DNA from: Nitrobacter sp035546855
Lineage (GTDB): Bacteria; Pseudomonadota; Alphaproteobacteria; Rhizobiales; Xanthobacteraceae
Length of the DNA stretch: 52,205 nucleotides
Assembly (NCBI GenBank): GCA_035546855.1
Contig: DASZVY010000105.1
Location: 1 to 52,205, forward strand
Direction: 5' to 3'
Numbering within the stretch: the first letter of the stretch is position 1; each line of letters opens with the position of its first letter. A model generated the notes under the pieces. It ran no database searches, had not been told where the DNA came from, and saw nothing but the letters and a program-made list of their open reading frames with translations. Shown here piece by piece: positions 25,488-34,175 of this stretch. The position numbers and the translations under genes were made by a program.

Positions 25488-26314
25488 GCGGCGACGACAT
25501 CCTCAGCGTCGAACACCTGTCGATGCGCTTCGGCGGAATCGTTGCGGTCAACGATCTGTCGTTTACAGCGCAGCGAAACAAGATCACCGCGCTGATCGGA
25601 CCGAACGGCGCGGGCAAGACCACCGTTTTCAACTGCATCACCGGCTTCTACAAACCGACCGGCGGCTCGATCCGGCTGGCACAGCCCGGTGGCGGAAGCT
25701 TTCGCCTCGAACGGCTGAACGACTTCCGCATATCCAAGCTCGCGAAGGTCGCGCGCACCTTCCAGAACATCCGGCTGTTTCCCGGCATGACGGCGCTGGA
25801 AAACCTCATGGTCGCGCAACACAACACGCTGATGCGCGCGTCGGGACTGACGCTGCTCGGGCTGCTGGGCTTTCCGACATGGCGGACGGCCGAACGCGAG
25901 GCTATCGCGCGCGCGCGATCCTGGCTGGACCGCATCGGCCTGCTGGATCGGGCCGACGATGCCGCCGGCAACCTGCCCTACGGCGATCAACGCCGCCTCG
26001 AAATCGCGCGCGCCATGTGCACCGGACCGGTGCTGCTCTGTCTCGACGAGCCCGCCGCCGGATTGAATGCCCGTGAAAGCGCCGCGCTGAACCAACTGCT
26101 GCTGTCGATCCGCGACGATCACGGAACCTCAATTCTGCTGATCGAACACGACATGTCGGTTGTCATGGAAATTTCCGACCACATCATTGTGCTGGACTAT
26201 GGCGTCAAGATCGCCGACGGCGCGCCGCGCGCCATCCGCGACGATCCCAAGGTAATCGCCGCCTATCTCGGCACCGGCGACGGCGAGGAAATCGTGGCGG
26301 AGGACGTCACATGA
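25484..26314 (+). CDS. livG: ABC ATPase LivG
   Basis: This encodes 276 residues of the LivG ATPase: Walker A GPNGAGKTT, Q-loop VARTFQNIRLFPGMTALENL, signature in its LivG form NLPYGDQRRLEIARAM, Walker B LLCLDEPAAGLN and H-loop IEHDMSVVMEISDH. It also has the LivG-specific insert before the signature. The start overlaps the livM stop by 4 bases and the stop overlaps livF by 4, so the genes are translationally coupled. Confidence 0.95.
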   Translation: MSGDDILSVEHLSMRFGGIVAVNDLSFTAQRNKITALIGPNGAGKTTVFNCITGFYKPTGGSIRLAQPGGGSFRLERLNDFRISKLAKVARTFQNIRLFPGMTALENLMVAQHNTLMRASGLTLLGLLGFPTWRTAEREAIARARSWLDRIGLLDRADDAAGNLPYGDQRRLEIARAMCTGPVLLCLDEPAAGLNARESAALNQLLLSIRDDHGTSILLIEHDMSVVMEISDHIIVLDYGVKIADGAPRAIRDDPKVIAAYLGTGDGEEIVAEDVT

Positions 26315-27090
26315 CGCCGCGACACCACGACCCCACCTCCCCCGGAAAGGGGGAAACTGCCGCGCCCCTGCTGGCGGTGCGCGGCGTGCGTGCCTCCTAC
26401 GGCAAGATCGAAGCGCTGAAAGGCGTCGATATCGAGATTCGCCGCGGCGAGATCGTCAGCCTGATCGGCGCCAATGGAGCCGGAAAATCGACGCTGATGA
26501 TGACGATCTTCGGCAGACCGCGCGCGAAGACCGGCCACATCGAGTTCGACGGGCACGACATCACGAACCTCCCGATGCACGAGATCGCACGGCTGCGCAT
26601 CGCCCAGTCGCCCGAGGGCCGGCGGATTTTCCCGCGCATGAGCGTCGCGGAAAACCTGCAGATGGGCGCGGATGCGACCGGGTCGAACGAGAGCGACCGC
26701 GCCAGCAGTCTCGCGCGCGTGTTGACCCTATTCCCGCGCCTGGGCGAACGCATGAGCCAGCGCGGCGGCACGCTGTCCGGCGGCGAGCAGCAAATGCTGG
26801 CGATCGGACGGGCGCTGATGAGCCGCCCGCGGCTGTTGCTGCTCGACGAGCCGTCCCTCGGTCTCGCGCCGCTGATCGCCCGGCAGATTTTCGCGGCGAT
26901 TCGCACTCTCAACCGCGAGGACGGCCTGACCGTGTTGGTGGTCGAGCAGAACGCGAACCATGCGCTGCGGCTCGCCCATCGCGGCTACGTCATGGTGAAC
27001 GGCCTGATTACGCTCAGAGGAACTGGCGCGGAACTGCTGGCGCAGCCCGAAGTCCGCGCCGCCTATCTGGAAGGCGGCCGGCAAATCTGA
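26311..27090 (+). CDS. livF: ABC ATPase LivF
   Basis: This encodes 259 residues of the LivF ATPase: Walker A GANGAGKST, the LivF-type Q-loop IAQSPEGRRIFPRMSVAENL, signature LSGGEQQMLAIGRALM and Walker B LLLLDEPSLGLAP. A 20-residue polar extension precedes the domain (MTPRHHDPTSPGKGETAAPL), slightly unusual but joined by the ATGA overlap with livG. It pairs with LivG as the ATPase dimer. Confidence 0.95.
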   Translation: MTPRHHDPTSPGKGETAAPLLAVRGVRASYGKIEALKGVDIEIRRGEIVSLIGANGAGKSTLMMTIFGRPRAKTGHIEFDGHDITNLPMHEIARLRIAQSPEGRRIFPRMSVAENLQMGADATGSNESDRASSLARVLTLFPRLGERMSQRGGTLSGGEQQMLAIGRALMSRPRLLLLDEPSLGLAPLIARQIFAAIRTLNREDGLTVLVVEQNANHALRLAHRGYVMVNGLITLRGTGAELLAQPEVRAAYLEGGRQI

Positions 27091-27217
27091 CATGGCGGCG
27101 AAGTGCCGCGCCGACCCAAATTTGCCGATGACTTTCCCGTGATTTCAGCCGACAATGCCGGCCGTTTTTACAAGCCCGGCGCAGCGCCGCGGCCACGATC
27201 ATCGCGAGGGTCAACGC

Positions 27218-28339
27218 ATGAAATCACTGAAGCTCATTGGTCTGGCATTGGGGGCGTCGCTCGCGCTGTCGACGACGGCATTCGCGGACGACCTCACCAT
27301 CGCAGTCGCCGGCCCGATGACGGGCGGCGAATCCGCGTTCGGCCGCCAGATGAAGAACGGCGCCGAGCAGGCGGTCGCCGATCTCAATGCGGCCGGCGGC
27401 GTGCTGGGCAAGAAACTCGCGCTCTTTGTCGGCGACGATGCCTGCGATCCGAAGCAGGCCCGCTCCATTGCGGAAAAGATCGCAAGCCAGGGCATCCCGT
27501 TCGTGGCGGGTCATTATTGCTCGTCGTCGTCGATCCCGGCATCGGAGGCCTACGCCGACGGCAACGTGCTGGAAATCACCCCCGCTTCGACCAATCCGCT
27601 GTTCACCGAACGCAAGCTCTGGAACGTCGCCCGCGTCTGCGGCCGCGACGATCAGCAGGGTGTCGTCGCCGGCGACTACATCGCGAAGCACTTCAAGGGC
27701 AAGAACATCGCGATCCTCAACGACAAGACGACCTACGGCAAGGGTCTTGCCGACGAGACAAAGAAGGCGCTGAACAAGGCCGGCGTCCAGGAGAAGATGT
27801 ACGAGTCCTACAACAAGGGCGACAAGGACTTCACCGCGATCGTCTCGCGCATGAAGCGCGAGAACATCGATCTCGTTTATGTCGGCGGCTATCATCAGGA
27901 GTCGGGCCTCATCGTGCGCCAGATGCGCGATCAGGGCATGAAGACCGTGCTGATGGCGGGCGATGCATTGGCTGACAAGGAATTCGCCTCGATCACCGGG
28001 CCTGCCGGTGCCGGCACGCTGTTCACGTTCGGTCCCGATCCGCGCAAGAAGCCGAGCGCGAAAGCGATCGTGGAGCGCTTCAAGGCCAAGGGCATCGACC
28101 CCGAAGGCTATACGCTCTACACTTACGCCGCGATGCAGGTCTGGGCCCAGGCCGCGGCCAAGGCGGGCACCACCGATCCCATGAAGGTGATGACGGCCAT
28201 AAAGGCCGGAACGTGGGACACGGTGCTCGGCAAGATGGCGTTCGACGAAAAAGGCGATATCAAGCAGATCGACTATGTCGTGTACAAGTGGGACGACAAG
28301 GGCGGCTATGCCGAAGTCGACGACGGCAAGGGCACCTGA
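27218..28339 (+). CDS. livK: Periplasmic branched-chain amino acid-type binding protein
   Basis: This encodes 373 residues. A signal peptide (cleavage near AFA-DD, residue 23) is followed by a type I periplasmic binding fold: TIAVAGPMTGGESAFGRQMK, DDACDPKQARSIAEKI, VAGHYCSSSSIPASEAYA and the C-terminal lobe. The Cys pair in DDACDPK and HYCSSS probably forms a disulfide as in LivJ/LivK. GAGGG lies about 8 bases before the ATG. It follows livF by 127 bases and is followed by a terminator, so it closes the importer locus. The ligand is not certain. Confidence 0.94.
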   Translation: MKSLKLIGLALGASLALSTTAFADDLTIAVAGPMTGGESAFGRQMKNGAEQAVADLNAAGGVLGKKLALFVGDDACDPKQARSIAEKIASQGIPFVAGHYCSSSSIPASEAYADGNVLEITPASTNPLFTERKLWNVARVCGRDDQQGVVAGDYIAKHFKGKNIAILNDKTTYGKGLADETKKALNKAGVQEKMYESYNKGDKDFTAIVSRMKRENIDLVYVGGYHQESGLIVRQMRDQGMKTVLMAGDALADKEFASITGPAGAGTLFTFGPDPRKKPSAKAIVERFKAKGIDPEGYTLYTYAAMQVWAQAAAKAGTTDPMKVMTAIKAGTWDTVLGKMAFDEKGDIKQIDYVVYKWDDKGGYAEVDDGKGT

Positions 28340-28369
28340 TGGCGGATCAAAGGTCGGACAACGATCAAT

Positions 28370-28396
28370 GCCCCGGTTCGCCGGGGCGTTTTCGTT
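28370..28396 (+). terminator. Rho-independent terminator of the liv locus
   Basis: GCCCCGG (28370-28376), TTCG loop, CCGGGGC (28381-28387), followed by GTTTTCGTTT. It lies 30 bases after the binding protein stop and before the stop of the convergent CcdA gene. Confidence 0.85.
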
Positions 28397-28417
28397 TGGC
28401 GCCGCAGATGCGCCGCG

Positions 28418-29152
28418 CTAACCGAAATTCTGCAGCGACGGGAATGTCTCCAGAATCCAGACGCTGACGTTCGAGATGGTGCCGGTGAGGAACGCGATGC
28501 CGGTGAGGACCATCAGCACGCCCATGACGCGCTCGACCGTATCGAGGTGGCGCTTCATGCGGTTGAACAGCAACGAGAACCGTTCGACCATGAGAGCCGC
28601 GATCAGGAACGGGATGCCGAGCCCCGCCGAATACACCGCGAGCAGCCCCGCTCCCCGCACGACGGTCGCCTCCGCCGCAGCTACCGACAGGATCGCAGCC
28701 AGGATCGGCCCGATGCACGGCGTCCAGCCGAAGGCAAAGGCGAGCCCCATCACATAAGCGCCCCAGAGACCGACCGGCTTCGGCGCCGTCAGCCGCCCTT
28801 CGCGCATCAGCAGGCCGATCCGGGTCAGCCCGAGGAAATGCAGCCCCATGACGATGATGACGACGCCCGCGGCGATCGCCAGTTGCGCCGACCACGCCCG
28901 GATCAGGCTGCCGATGATGCTGGCGCTGGCGCCGAGCGCGACGAACACGGTGGAGAAGCCGAGCACGAACATCAGCGCGGCCAGCATCACCGCGCGCTTG
29001 GAGGCTGCGGAGGATTCCTCGTTCGCGACATGCTCGATGGTCGCCCCGGTCAGGTAGATCAGATACGGGGGAACCAGCGGCAGGACGCAGGGCGACAGGA
29101 AGCTGACGAGGCCGGCCACGAGCGCGGCCGGAATGGAGACATCATGGATCAT
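28418..29152 (-). CDS. ccdA: CcdA-family cytochrome c biogenesis/thiol transporter
   Basis: This encodes 244 residues with six membrane helices. The two redox cysteines are present: Cys22 in FLSPCVLPLVPPY and Cys146 in FGWTPCIGPIL. CcdA moves reducing power from cytoplasmic thioredoxin to the periplasm for cytochrome c maturation and related thiol exchange. The ATG giving MIHDVSIP is chosen; the upstream extension is Cys/Arg-rich and unlike the family. It is divergent from the peptidase gene. No cytochrome c maturation genes lie beside it here. Confidence 0.93.
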   Translation of the reverse strand: MIHDVSIPAALVAGLVSFLSPCVLPLVPPYLIYLTGATIEHVANEESSAASKRAVMLAALMFVLGFSTVFVALGASASIIGSLIRAWSAQLAIAAGVVIIVMGLHFLGLTRIGLLMREGRLTAPKPVGLWGAYVMGLAFAFGWTPCIGPILAAILSVAAAEATVVRGAGLLAVYSAGLGIPFLIAALMVERFSLLFNRMKRHLDTVERVMGVLMVLTGIAFLTGTISNVSVWILETFPSLQNFG

Positions 29153-29313
29153 GCGGCTACTTGCCCTGCGACACCGCATGGAAGCAAGGGCTGCGGCGCC
29201 CGTCCGGTATATTTGTGATCGGACCGTGATCGGTTGACCACGGCACGTACATGCCGTCATCTTCCGGCAGAACGATCCGGGTCCTGCAACCCCCCGGCGA
29301 ACGAGATCGGACG

Positions 29314-30309
29314 ATGAAAAACCTGCTCACCGACATCGCCGGCGTCCGCGTCGGCCATGCCGACGACAAGCGGCTCGCCTCCGGCGTCACGGCGATCGTC
29401 TTCGACACGCCGGCGGTCGCGTCGATCGACGTGCGCGGCGGCGGACCGGGCACGCGCGATAGCGCGCTGCTCGATCCGGTCAACACCGTGGAGCGGATCG
29501 ACGGTCTGGCGCTGTCGGGCGGTTCGGCTTTCGGCATCGAGGCCGGCGGCGGCGTGCAGGCATGGCTCGCCGAACACGGGCGCGGATTCGTCATCCGCGA
29601 TGCCGTCATCCCGATCGTCCCCGGCGCGGTCTGCTTCGATCTCCTGAACGGCGGCGACAAGCGCTGGGGCCGCTTCGCGCCGTATCGCGACCTCGGCTAC
29701 GCGGCGGCGGCCAATGCGGGCACCGATTTCGCGCTCGGCAGCGTCGGCGCGGGCCTCGGCGCCACCACGGCCAACTTCAAGGGCGGTCTCGGCTCCGCAT
29801 CCGCCACGATGCGCGACGGCATCCGCGTCGCTGCGCTGGCCGTGGTCAATGCTGTCGGCAGCGTGACGGCCGGTGACGGTCCGTGGTTCTGGGCCGCGCC
29901 TTTCGAACAGGACAAGGAGTATGGCGGACGCGGTGTGCCGCCCTCGACGACGCCGGACATGCTCGCGCCCCGGCTGAAAGGCGCCGCGCCCACCGCGCTC
30001 GAGAACACCACGCTTGCGGTGGTCGTGACCGACGCCGCGCTCACCAAATCCCAGGCGAAGCGGCTCGCGATGATCGCGCAGACCGGATTCGCCCGCGCCA
30101 TTTATCCCGTGCATGCGCCGCTTGACGGCGACGTGGTGTTCGCCGCCGCCACCGGCGACAAGCCGGTCGATCCGCTCGTCGGGCTGACCGAACTCGGAAC
30201 CGTCGCGGCGAATTCGGTCGCCCGCGCGATCGCCCGTGGCGTCTACGAAGCCGAGGCGCTGCCGTTCCCGGGCGCCCTGCCCGCGTGGAAGGACCGGTTC
30301 TCCCGCTAG
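29314..30309 (+). CDS. P1-family (DmpA/NylC-like) peptidase
   Basis: This encodes 331 residues of the DmpA/NylC (P1, peptidase family S58) group, N-terminal-nucleophile hydrolases that self-cleave into two chains. Typical parts are LTDIAGVRVGHADD, GGGPGTRDSALLDP, LSGGSAFGIEAGGGV and VGAGLGATTANFKGG. ENTTLAVVVTDAAL near residues 230-243 holds the Asn-Thr pair that matches the NylC autocleavage and nucleophile position. Substrates may be small amides, D-amino-acid peptides or nylon-type oligomers; the sequence does not decide. Its stop overlaps the HxlR stop by 4 bases (convergent). Confidence 0.93.
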   Translation: MKNLLTDIAGVRVGHADDKRLASGVTAIVFDTPAVASIDVRGGGPGTRDSALLDPVNTVERIDGLALSGGSAFGIEAGGGVQAWLAEHGRGFVIRDAVIPIVPGAVCFDLLNGGDKRWGRFAPYRDLGYAAAANAGTDFALGSVGAGLGATTANFKGGLGSASATMRDGIRVAALAVVNAVGSVTAGDGPWFWAAPFEQDKEYGGRGVPPSTTPDMLAPRLKGAAPTALENTTLAVVVTDAALTKSQAKRLAMIAQTGFARAIYPVHAPLDGDVVFAAATGDKPVDPLVGLTELGTVAANSVARAIARGVYEAEALPFPGALPAWKDRFSR

Positions 30310-31034
30310 GGCGTCGGACTCGCGGCGAGTTCTTTTTGTCCGGTCGGTTGCCGTCCGGCGGCGGCGAACATGCTCAGCGCAAACCACGAACGGAAAGCCG
30401 CCACGCTGTCCCGCGATCCCTCCAAGCGCAGCCGGCCCTCGCGCATCGCCTGATCGACCGGGATGTGGCCGAGCCAGATCTGCGTCAGCATGCGCAATGC
30501 AGCATAGACGAAAAGATCGACGTCAAAACCCGGATCCCGATAGCAAAGATCGACCGTGCCGTCCTCGAACACCAGCCAGTACCGGCGCCGACTGATCGGC
30601 ACGCCCGAAAGCTGGAATTCGGCAACATACCGGCGACCGCGCGGCAAGGCTTGCGCCAGGATGTTGCGGCGGATGTCCCACATCAGCAGATCCGGATCCA
30701 GATTGCTGGTGTCGACGAGATCGTGACGCAGCCACCGCTGCGCCCACAATCCCATCGTCTCGACCACCGGAAGCAATTCGCGGCCGGCGGGCGTCAGATG
30801 ATATTCGAAACCGCCAGCGCCGCGCACGCGCTCGACGATCCCCGCGAACTGCAGTTGCTTGAGCCGCCGCGCCAGCAACGCGGACGACATCCGCGGCACA
30901 CCGCGCTGCAAGTCGTTGAAGCGAACGCTGCCGCAGAGCAATTCGCGGATGACGAGCGGCATCCACCGCTCCGCGAGCAGCTCGGCTGCAAGAGCAACGG
31001 GACAGAACTGGCCGTATCCCCGCTTCCCGGTCAT
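30306..31034 (-). CDS. HxlR-family transcriptional regulator with C-terminal sterol-carrier-like domain
   Basis: This encodes 242 residues. The N-terminal 110 form an HxlR winged helix: a conserved Cys in QFCPVALAAELLAERW, then RFNDLQRGVPRMSSALLARR and GGFEYHLTPAGREL. The remaining 130 residues (WLVFEDGTVDLCYRDPGFDVD) resemble an SCP2-like ligand domain, an arrangement seen in some HxlR proteins. AGGA lies before the ATG. It is divergent from the acyl-CoA dehydrogenase gene with 115 bases between them, so that gene is its likely target. Confidence 0.9.
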   Translation of the reverse strand: MTGKRGYGQFCPVALAAELLAERWMPLVIRELLCGSVRFNDLQRGVPRMSSALLARRLKQLQFAGIVERVRGAGGFEYHLTPAGRELLPVVETMGLWAQRWLRHDLVDTSNLDPDLLMWDIRRNILAQALPRGRRYVAEFQLSGVPISRRRYWLVFEDGTVDLCYRDPGFDVDLFVYAALRMLTQIWLGHIPVDQAMREGRLRLEGSRDSVAAFRSWFALSMFAAAGRQPTGQKELAASPTP

Positions 31035-31149
31035 GCCCGATCCTAACAGAACCCGCCGCGCCGGCCACTTCACATTTAGAAGTTGTCGCCGCCGCCGGCT
31101 GCCGTCAAGCTTTCCAAAAAACGCCCCGCATCCCAATGGAGGCCTGGCC

Positions 31150-32280
31150 ATGACACGATCTCCCGACCTGCAGGCGCTCGTTCACGTCATCGGACCGCGC
31201 TTTGCCGAGGGTGCCGCCGAGCGCGACGGCGGCGATGTCTTCGTTGCCGCCCACTACGATATCCTCAGGGAACACAAGGTCTTTTCCGCGCTCGTGCCGG
31301 AGGACGTCGGCGGCGGCGGTGTCTCCCATAGCGCCATGTGCGCCTTCCTGCGCCAACTGGCTCACTATTGTCCATCGACCGCGCTCTCGCTGTCGATGCA
31401 CCAACACCTCGTGGCAGCGGCCGCGTACAATCATCTCAAGGGACGGCCCGGTCGAAAGTTGCTGGAACGCGTGGTCAACGGCGAGACGGTTCTGATCTCG
31501 ACGGGCGCCAATGACTGGATGGAATCGAACGGTCTCGCGGAACGCGCCGACGGCGGCTTCCGCGTCAATGCCAGGAAACAATTCGCAAGCGGATCGCCGA
31601 AAGGCGGGGTGCTCGTCACCTCAACTCAATTCCAGGATCCCCAGGAAGGCTGGCAGGTTCTCCATTTTGCCGTCCCCTTCTCGGCGCGGGGTGTCTCGCT
31701 GGCCAACGACTGGCATACCCTCGGCATGCGTGCGACGGGTTCGAACACCGTCATCCTCGATAATGTCCTTGTGCCCGACGACGCCGTGGCGCTACGCCGT
31801 CCGCGCGGCCGGTTTCATCCGGCATGGAACGTGATCCTGACGGTGGCGCTTCCGCTGATCATGTCGGTGTATGTCGGGGTCGCCGAAGCAGCCGCGACGA
31901 TCAGCAAGGAGCGGGCCGGCCGGCGCAAGACCGACCCCGTGATGCCCGCCCTGCTCGGTGAACTGGTCAATCAGCTCACGATGGCGCAGCTCGCCGTGGA
32001 CGATATGGTTCGGATCGCGAACGATCTCGACTTCGAAATGACGCTCGACAACGCGAATGCCGCCCTGATCCGCAAGACGATCGCCGCCGAGCATGTTCTG
32101 GCCACGGTCGAAAAGGCGATGGAGGCGGCCGGCGGCGCCAGCTTCTACCGCAGCATGGGGCTCGAGCGTTTGCTGCGCGATGCGCACGCCGCGCAATTCC
32201 ATCCCTTGCCGGCCAAACGTCAGCAACGCTTCACCGGCCGCATCGCTCTTGGCCTCGATCCGATCGCCGATGCCACGTAA
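31150..32280 (+). CDS. Acyl-CoA dehydrogenase-family protein
   Basis: This encodes 376 residues of the acyl-CoA dehydrogenase fold: VPEDVGGGGVSHSAMC, LISTGANDWMESNG, GFRVNARKQFASGSP, DWHTLGMRATGSNTVIL and the C-terminal helical bundle ending FHPLPAKRQQRFTGRIALGL. That ending and the lack of the usual catalytic Glu segment place it with the atypical (DszC/SfnC-like or hydroxylase-type) branch rather than the classical beta-oxidation enzymes. It may be a flavin-dependent monooxygenase or an unusual dehydrogenase. GGAGG lies 7 bases before the ATG. It is divergent from the HxlR regulator. Confidence 0.9.
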   Translation: MTRSPDLQALVHVIGPRFAEGAAERDGGDVFVAAHYDILREHKVFSALVPEDVGGGGVSHSAMCAFLRQLAHYCPSTALSLSMHQHLVAAAAYNHLKGRPGRKLLERVVNGETVLISTGANDWMESNGLAERADGGFRVNARKQFASGSPKGGVLVTSTQFQDPQEGWQVLHFAVPFSARGVSLANDWHTLGMRATGSNTVILDNVLVPDDAVALRRPRGRFHPAWNVILTVALPLIMSVYVGVAEAAATISKERAGRRKTDPVMPALLGELVNQLTMAQLAVDDMVRIANDLDFEMTLDNANAALIRKTIAAEHVLATVEKAMEAAGGASFYRSMGLERLLRDAHAAQFHPLPAKRQQRFTGRIALGLDPIADAT

Positions 32281-32339
32281 GACACAATGGCTTCGCTCAG
32301 TCTGCAGACATCCGCATGCTCCCGTAACTGCGGTATCCA

Positions 32340-32370
32340 TTTCAGTATAGATACGTATATATACTTGAAA
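32340..32370. promoter_or_regulatory. AT-rich palindrome upstream of the Gly-rich peptide gene
   Basis: TTTCAGTATA (32340-32349) and TATACTTGAAA (32360-32370) form an imperfect palindrome around ATACGTAT (32351-32358). The right arm ends in TTGAAA, which could be a -35 box, with a weak TTAGAT 18 bases on. CAGTATAG recurs at 32397-32404. The patch is much more AT-rich than its surroundings, about 110 bases before the Gly-rich gene. A regulator-binding site is likely; the exact promoter is uncertain. Confidence 0.5.
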
Positions 32371-32478
32371 TACCTGCGTTATTTAAGGTTAGATTCCAGT
32401 ATAGCTTGAGTTGTCGATTTGACCGACCGATGGTTCTCCGCGTGCGCAACATCGCGCACTCAACAGTGGAGAAACGTC

Positions 32479-32736
32479 ATGAAGAAAATTCTCATTCTCG
32501 CGGCGGTCGCAACCGCGCTCGCCGGAACGCCCGCCTTCGCCAAGGGTCAGGGCATCGGCATCGGTGCGAACGTGTTCACCGGACGCGGCGGCGTGATCGG
32601 ATTGCTCGGCGGACGAGGCGCGCTCGTCGTCAACACCGCCGTCACCACCGGCAAGGGAGGCGTGCTTGCCGCCGTGCTCGGCCGCGGCAATTTGCTGGGC
32701 GGTCTGCTCGGCGGCGGCGGATGTGGCTGCCATTAA
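32479..32736 (+). CDS. Secreted Gly-rich two-repeat peptide ending Cys-Gly-Cys-His
   Basis: This encodes 85 residues. A signal peptide (1-21, cleavage after AFA) is followed by a Gly-rich mature peptide of about 64 residues. Two imperfect 17-residue repeats are visible: FTGRGGVIGLLGGRGAL (33-49) and TTGKGGVLAAVLGRGNL (56-72). The end is GGGGCGCH with Cys82, Cys84 and His85, a possible metal or redox tail. GGAG precedes the ATG and a terminator follows the stop, so it is a single-gene transcript. I do not recognise the family. Structural, self-assembling, adhesive or membrane-active roles are all possible. Confidence 0.8.
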   Translation: MKKILILAAVATALAGTPAFAKGQGIGIGANVFTGRGGVIGLLGGRGALVVNTAVTTGKGGVLAAVLGRGNLLGGLLGGGGCGCH

Positions 32737-32739
32737 AAC

Positions 32740-32777
32740 CGTCCCGCTTATTTTGAACTGGGATGGGACGCTTTTTT
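32740..32777 (+). terminator. Terminator of the Gly-rich peptide gene
   Basis: CGTCCC (32740-32745) pairs with GGGACG (32765-32770), followed by CTTTTTTG. It lies just after the stop codon. Confidence 0.65.
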
Positions 32778-32790
32778 GTTTCGATAACCA

Positions 32791-32819
32791 GGCGGACGGG
32801 ATCTTCTCCCGTCCGCGCC
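32791..32819 (-). terminator. Hairpin after the beta-barrel gene
   Basis: GGCGGACGGG (32791-32800), ATCTTCT loop, CCCGTCCGCGCC (32808-32819) form a stable stem just past the stop of the minus-strand barrel gene. A T-run is lacking on that strand, so it may be a terminator or an mRNA-stabilising hairpin. Confidence 0.5.
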
Positions 32820-32822
32820 GTG

Positions 32823-33992
32823 CTATGCACCATTCGAAGCGCTCTCTGGACGGGCCGGCTTCGCCAGCGGCGAAAACCGCCGCGTCAGCGACGACGAGAC
32901 CACCAGTGCACTGACGTCGCTGCCGGAAATCAACGAGCCCCTGGCGTAGGCCACATCGAACCCAAGCGTGAGATCGCTGTCGAGCGTGCGGGTGATGCCG
33001 ATCCCACCTGTCAGGGTTTGCGCGCGGAACGGCGAGTCTAGATATTCCGACGCCGCATAGGCGATCGAGGCCGTCAGCGTGACCTTCGAATCCATCGCCC
33101 ATGACGCCTTCGCCGAATAAGCCGTATCGATCGTGATCGGCGAAATCGGAAACGTCGTTTCGCTGGCGCGCCGCCACGCCGTGACGTCGAACGTGAACGG
33201 CGTCGCGCGCCAGGTCAGGCTGGCGTCGAACAGGGTCCGGTCGATACTGGTGAAATCCGGATCGTGCCATGTGCCGTAAAGTTGCGACACCGACGCGAAG
33301 GCCGCGATGGTTCCATCGTCATATTTCGCGAACAGAAACGGCTGTACCCGCTCGTTGTCGCGGCGATAGCCGAAATCGTCGAACTCCTGCGCATAGCGCC
33401 GCACCGACAGGTTGATCGACGCGCCGACTTCGGCCTTGCCGCGGATGAGACTGACGCCGGGAATGAGGGTGCCGCGCAAATAGGTCTGCGCATCGGGCAG
33501 AAAGTCCTGAAAGATAGCGTTGGTCTGATTGAGGCTCGACTGCGCCACCTCCGCCGTTACGAACAGCTTGACGGCGTTGAACTTCGCTTCCGCCTTGAAC
33601 GACTGGATCAAATCGGATGAGCGCAGATTGTACGTATTGGTATCCGCGACCGTGGTCGTGGAATCGAGTCTCAGATCCTCGTCCCCGAGCGAGCCGCGCA
33701 AAATCACCTTGCCGCCGAGCGAGGGCGCCAGCGCCGGATTGGCGTAGTGCGTGGTGTTGGCTTCGGCGGCAATGCCAAGCGTATAGCCGCCGGCTTTGGT
33801 GCCGGCCGCCATCGCGGTTTCAGTCCCGATGAAGGCGCTGCTGCCGGCGCCCTGCCCGATCGAGAATTGCGGATTGGAATCGAACCCGCCGCGCAGGCGG
33901 AACGATGCAGTGAAATCGTCTTCCGCAGCGGCATGGCCCGCAGCAGCGAGCGCCAGACACCCTGCGATGACAGACAGCCGGGACAAGATCAT
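32823..33992 (-). CDS. Putative outer-membrane beta-barrel protein
   Basis: This encodes 389 residues. A signal peptide (cleavage near AAA-EDDF) is followed by repeated amphipathic strands: ASFRLRGGFDSNPQFS, YTLGIAAEANTTHYAN, VILRGSLGDEDLRLDST, FTFDVTAWRRAS and ITRTLDSDLTLGFDVAYARG. The RGGFDSNP opening resembles the group annotated as outer-membrane beta-barrel proteins in alphaproteobacteria. GAGG lies about 6 bases before the ATG at 33992; the GTG two codons upstream touches it. The last residues (PARPESASNGA) are not a typical closing barrel strand ending in an aromatic residue. It probably has about 18 strands; no ligand is known. Confidence 0.78.
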   Translation of the reverse strand: MILSRLSVIAGCLALAAAGHAAAEDDFTASFRLRGGFDSNPQFSIGQGAGSSAFIGTETAMAAGTKAGGYTLGIAAEANTTHYANPALAPSLGGKVILRGSLGDEDLRLDSTTTVADTNTYNLRSSDLIQSFKAEAKFNAVKLFVTAEVAQSSLNQTNAIFQDFLPDAQTYLRGTLIPGVSLIRGKAEVGASINLSVRRYAQEFDDFGYRRDNERVQPFLFAKYDDGTIAAFASVSQLYGTWHDPDFTSIDRTLFDASLTWRATPFTFDVTAWRRASETTFPISPITIDTAYSAKASWAMDSKVTLTASIAYAASEYLDSPFRAQTLTGGIGITRTLDSDLTLGFDVAYARGSLISGSDVSALVVSSSLTRRFSPLAKPARPESASNGA

Positions 33993-34175
33993 CCACACCC
34001 TCGCATTGCTCTGGGTGCGATTACCGGCGGATATCCTTATCGGAAAATGAAAACAGGCGAATCCTGCGCAGTGCTACGCATCGCGCGCGCCGCATCGTAC
34101 CGCTGGGCAAGCGAGGATCTGCGCTGGCAACGCAGAACGCCCGGATCAAGTCCGGGCACGACGGACGAAAAGATA

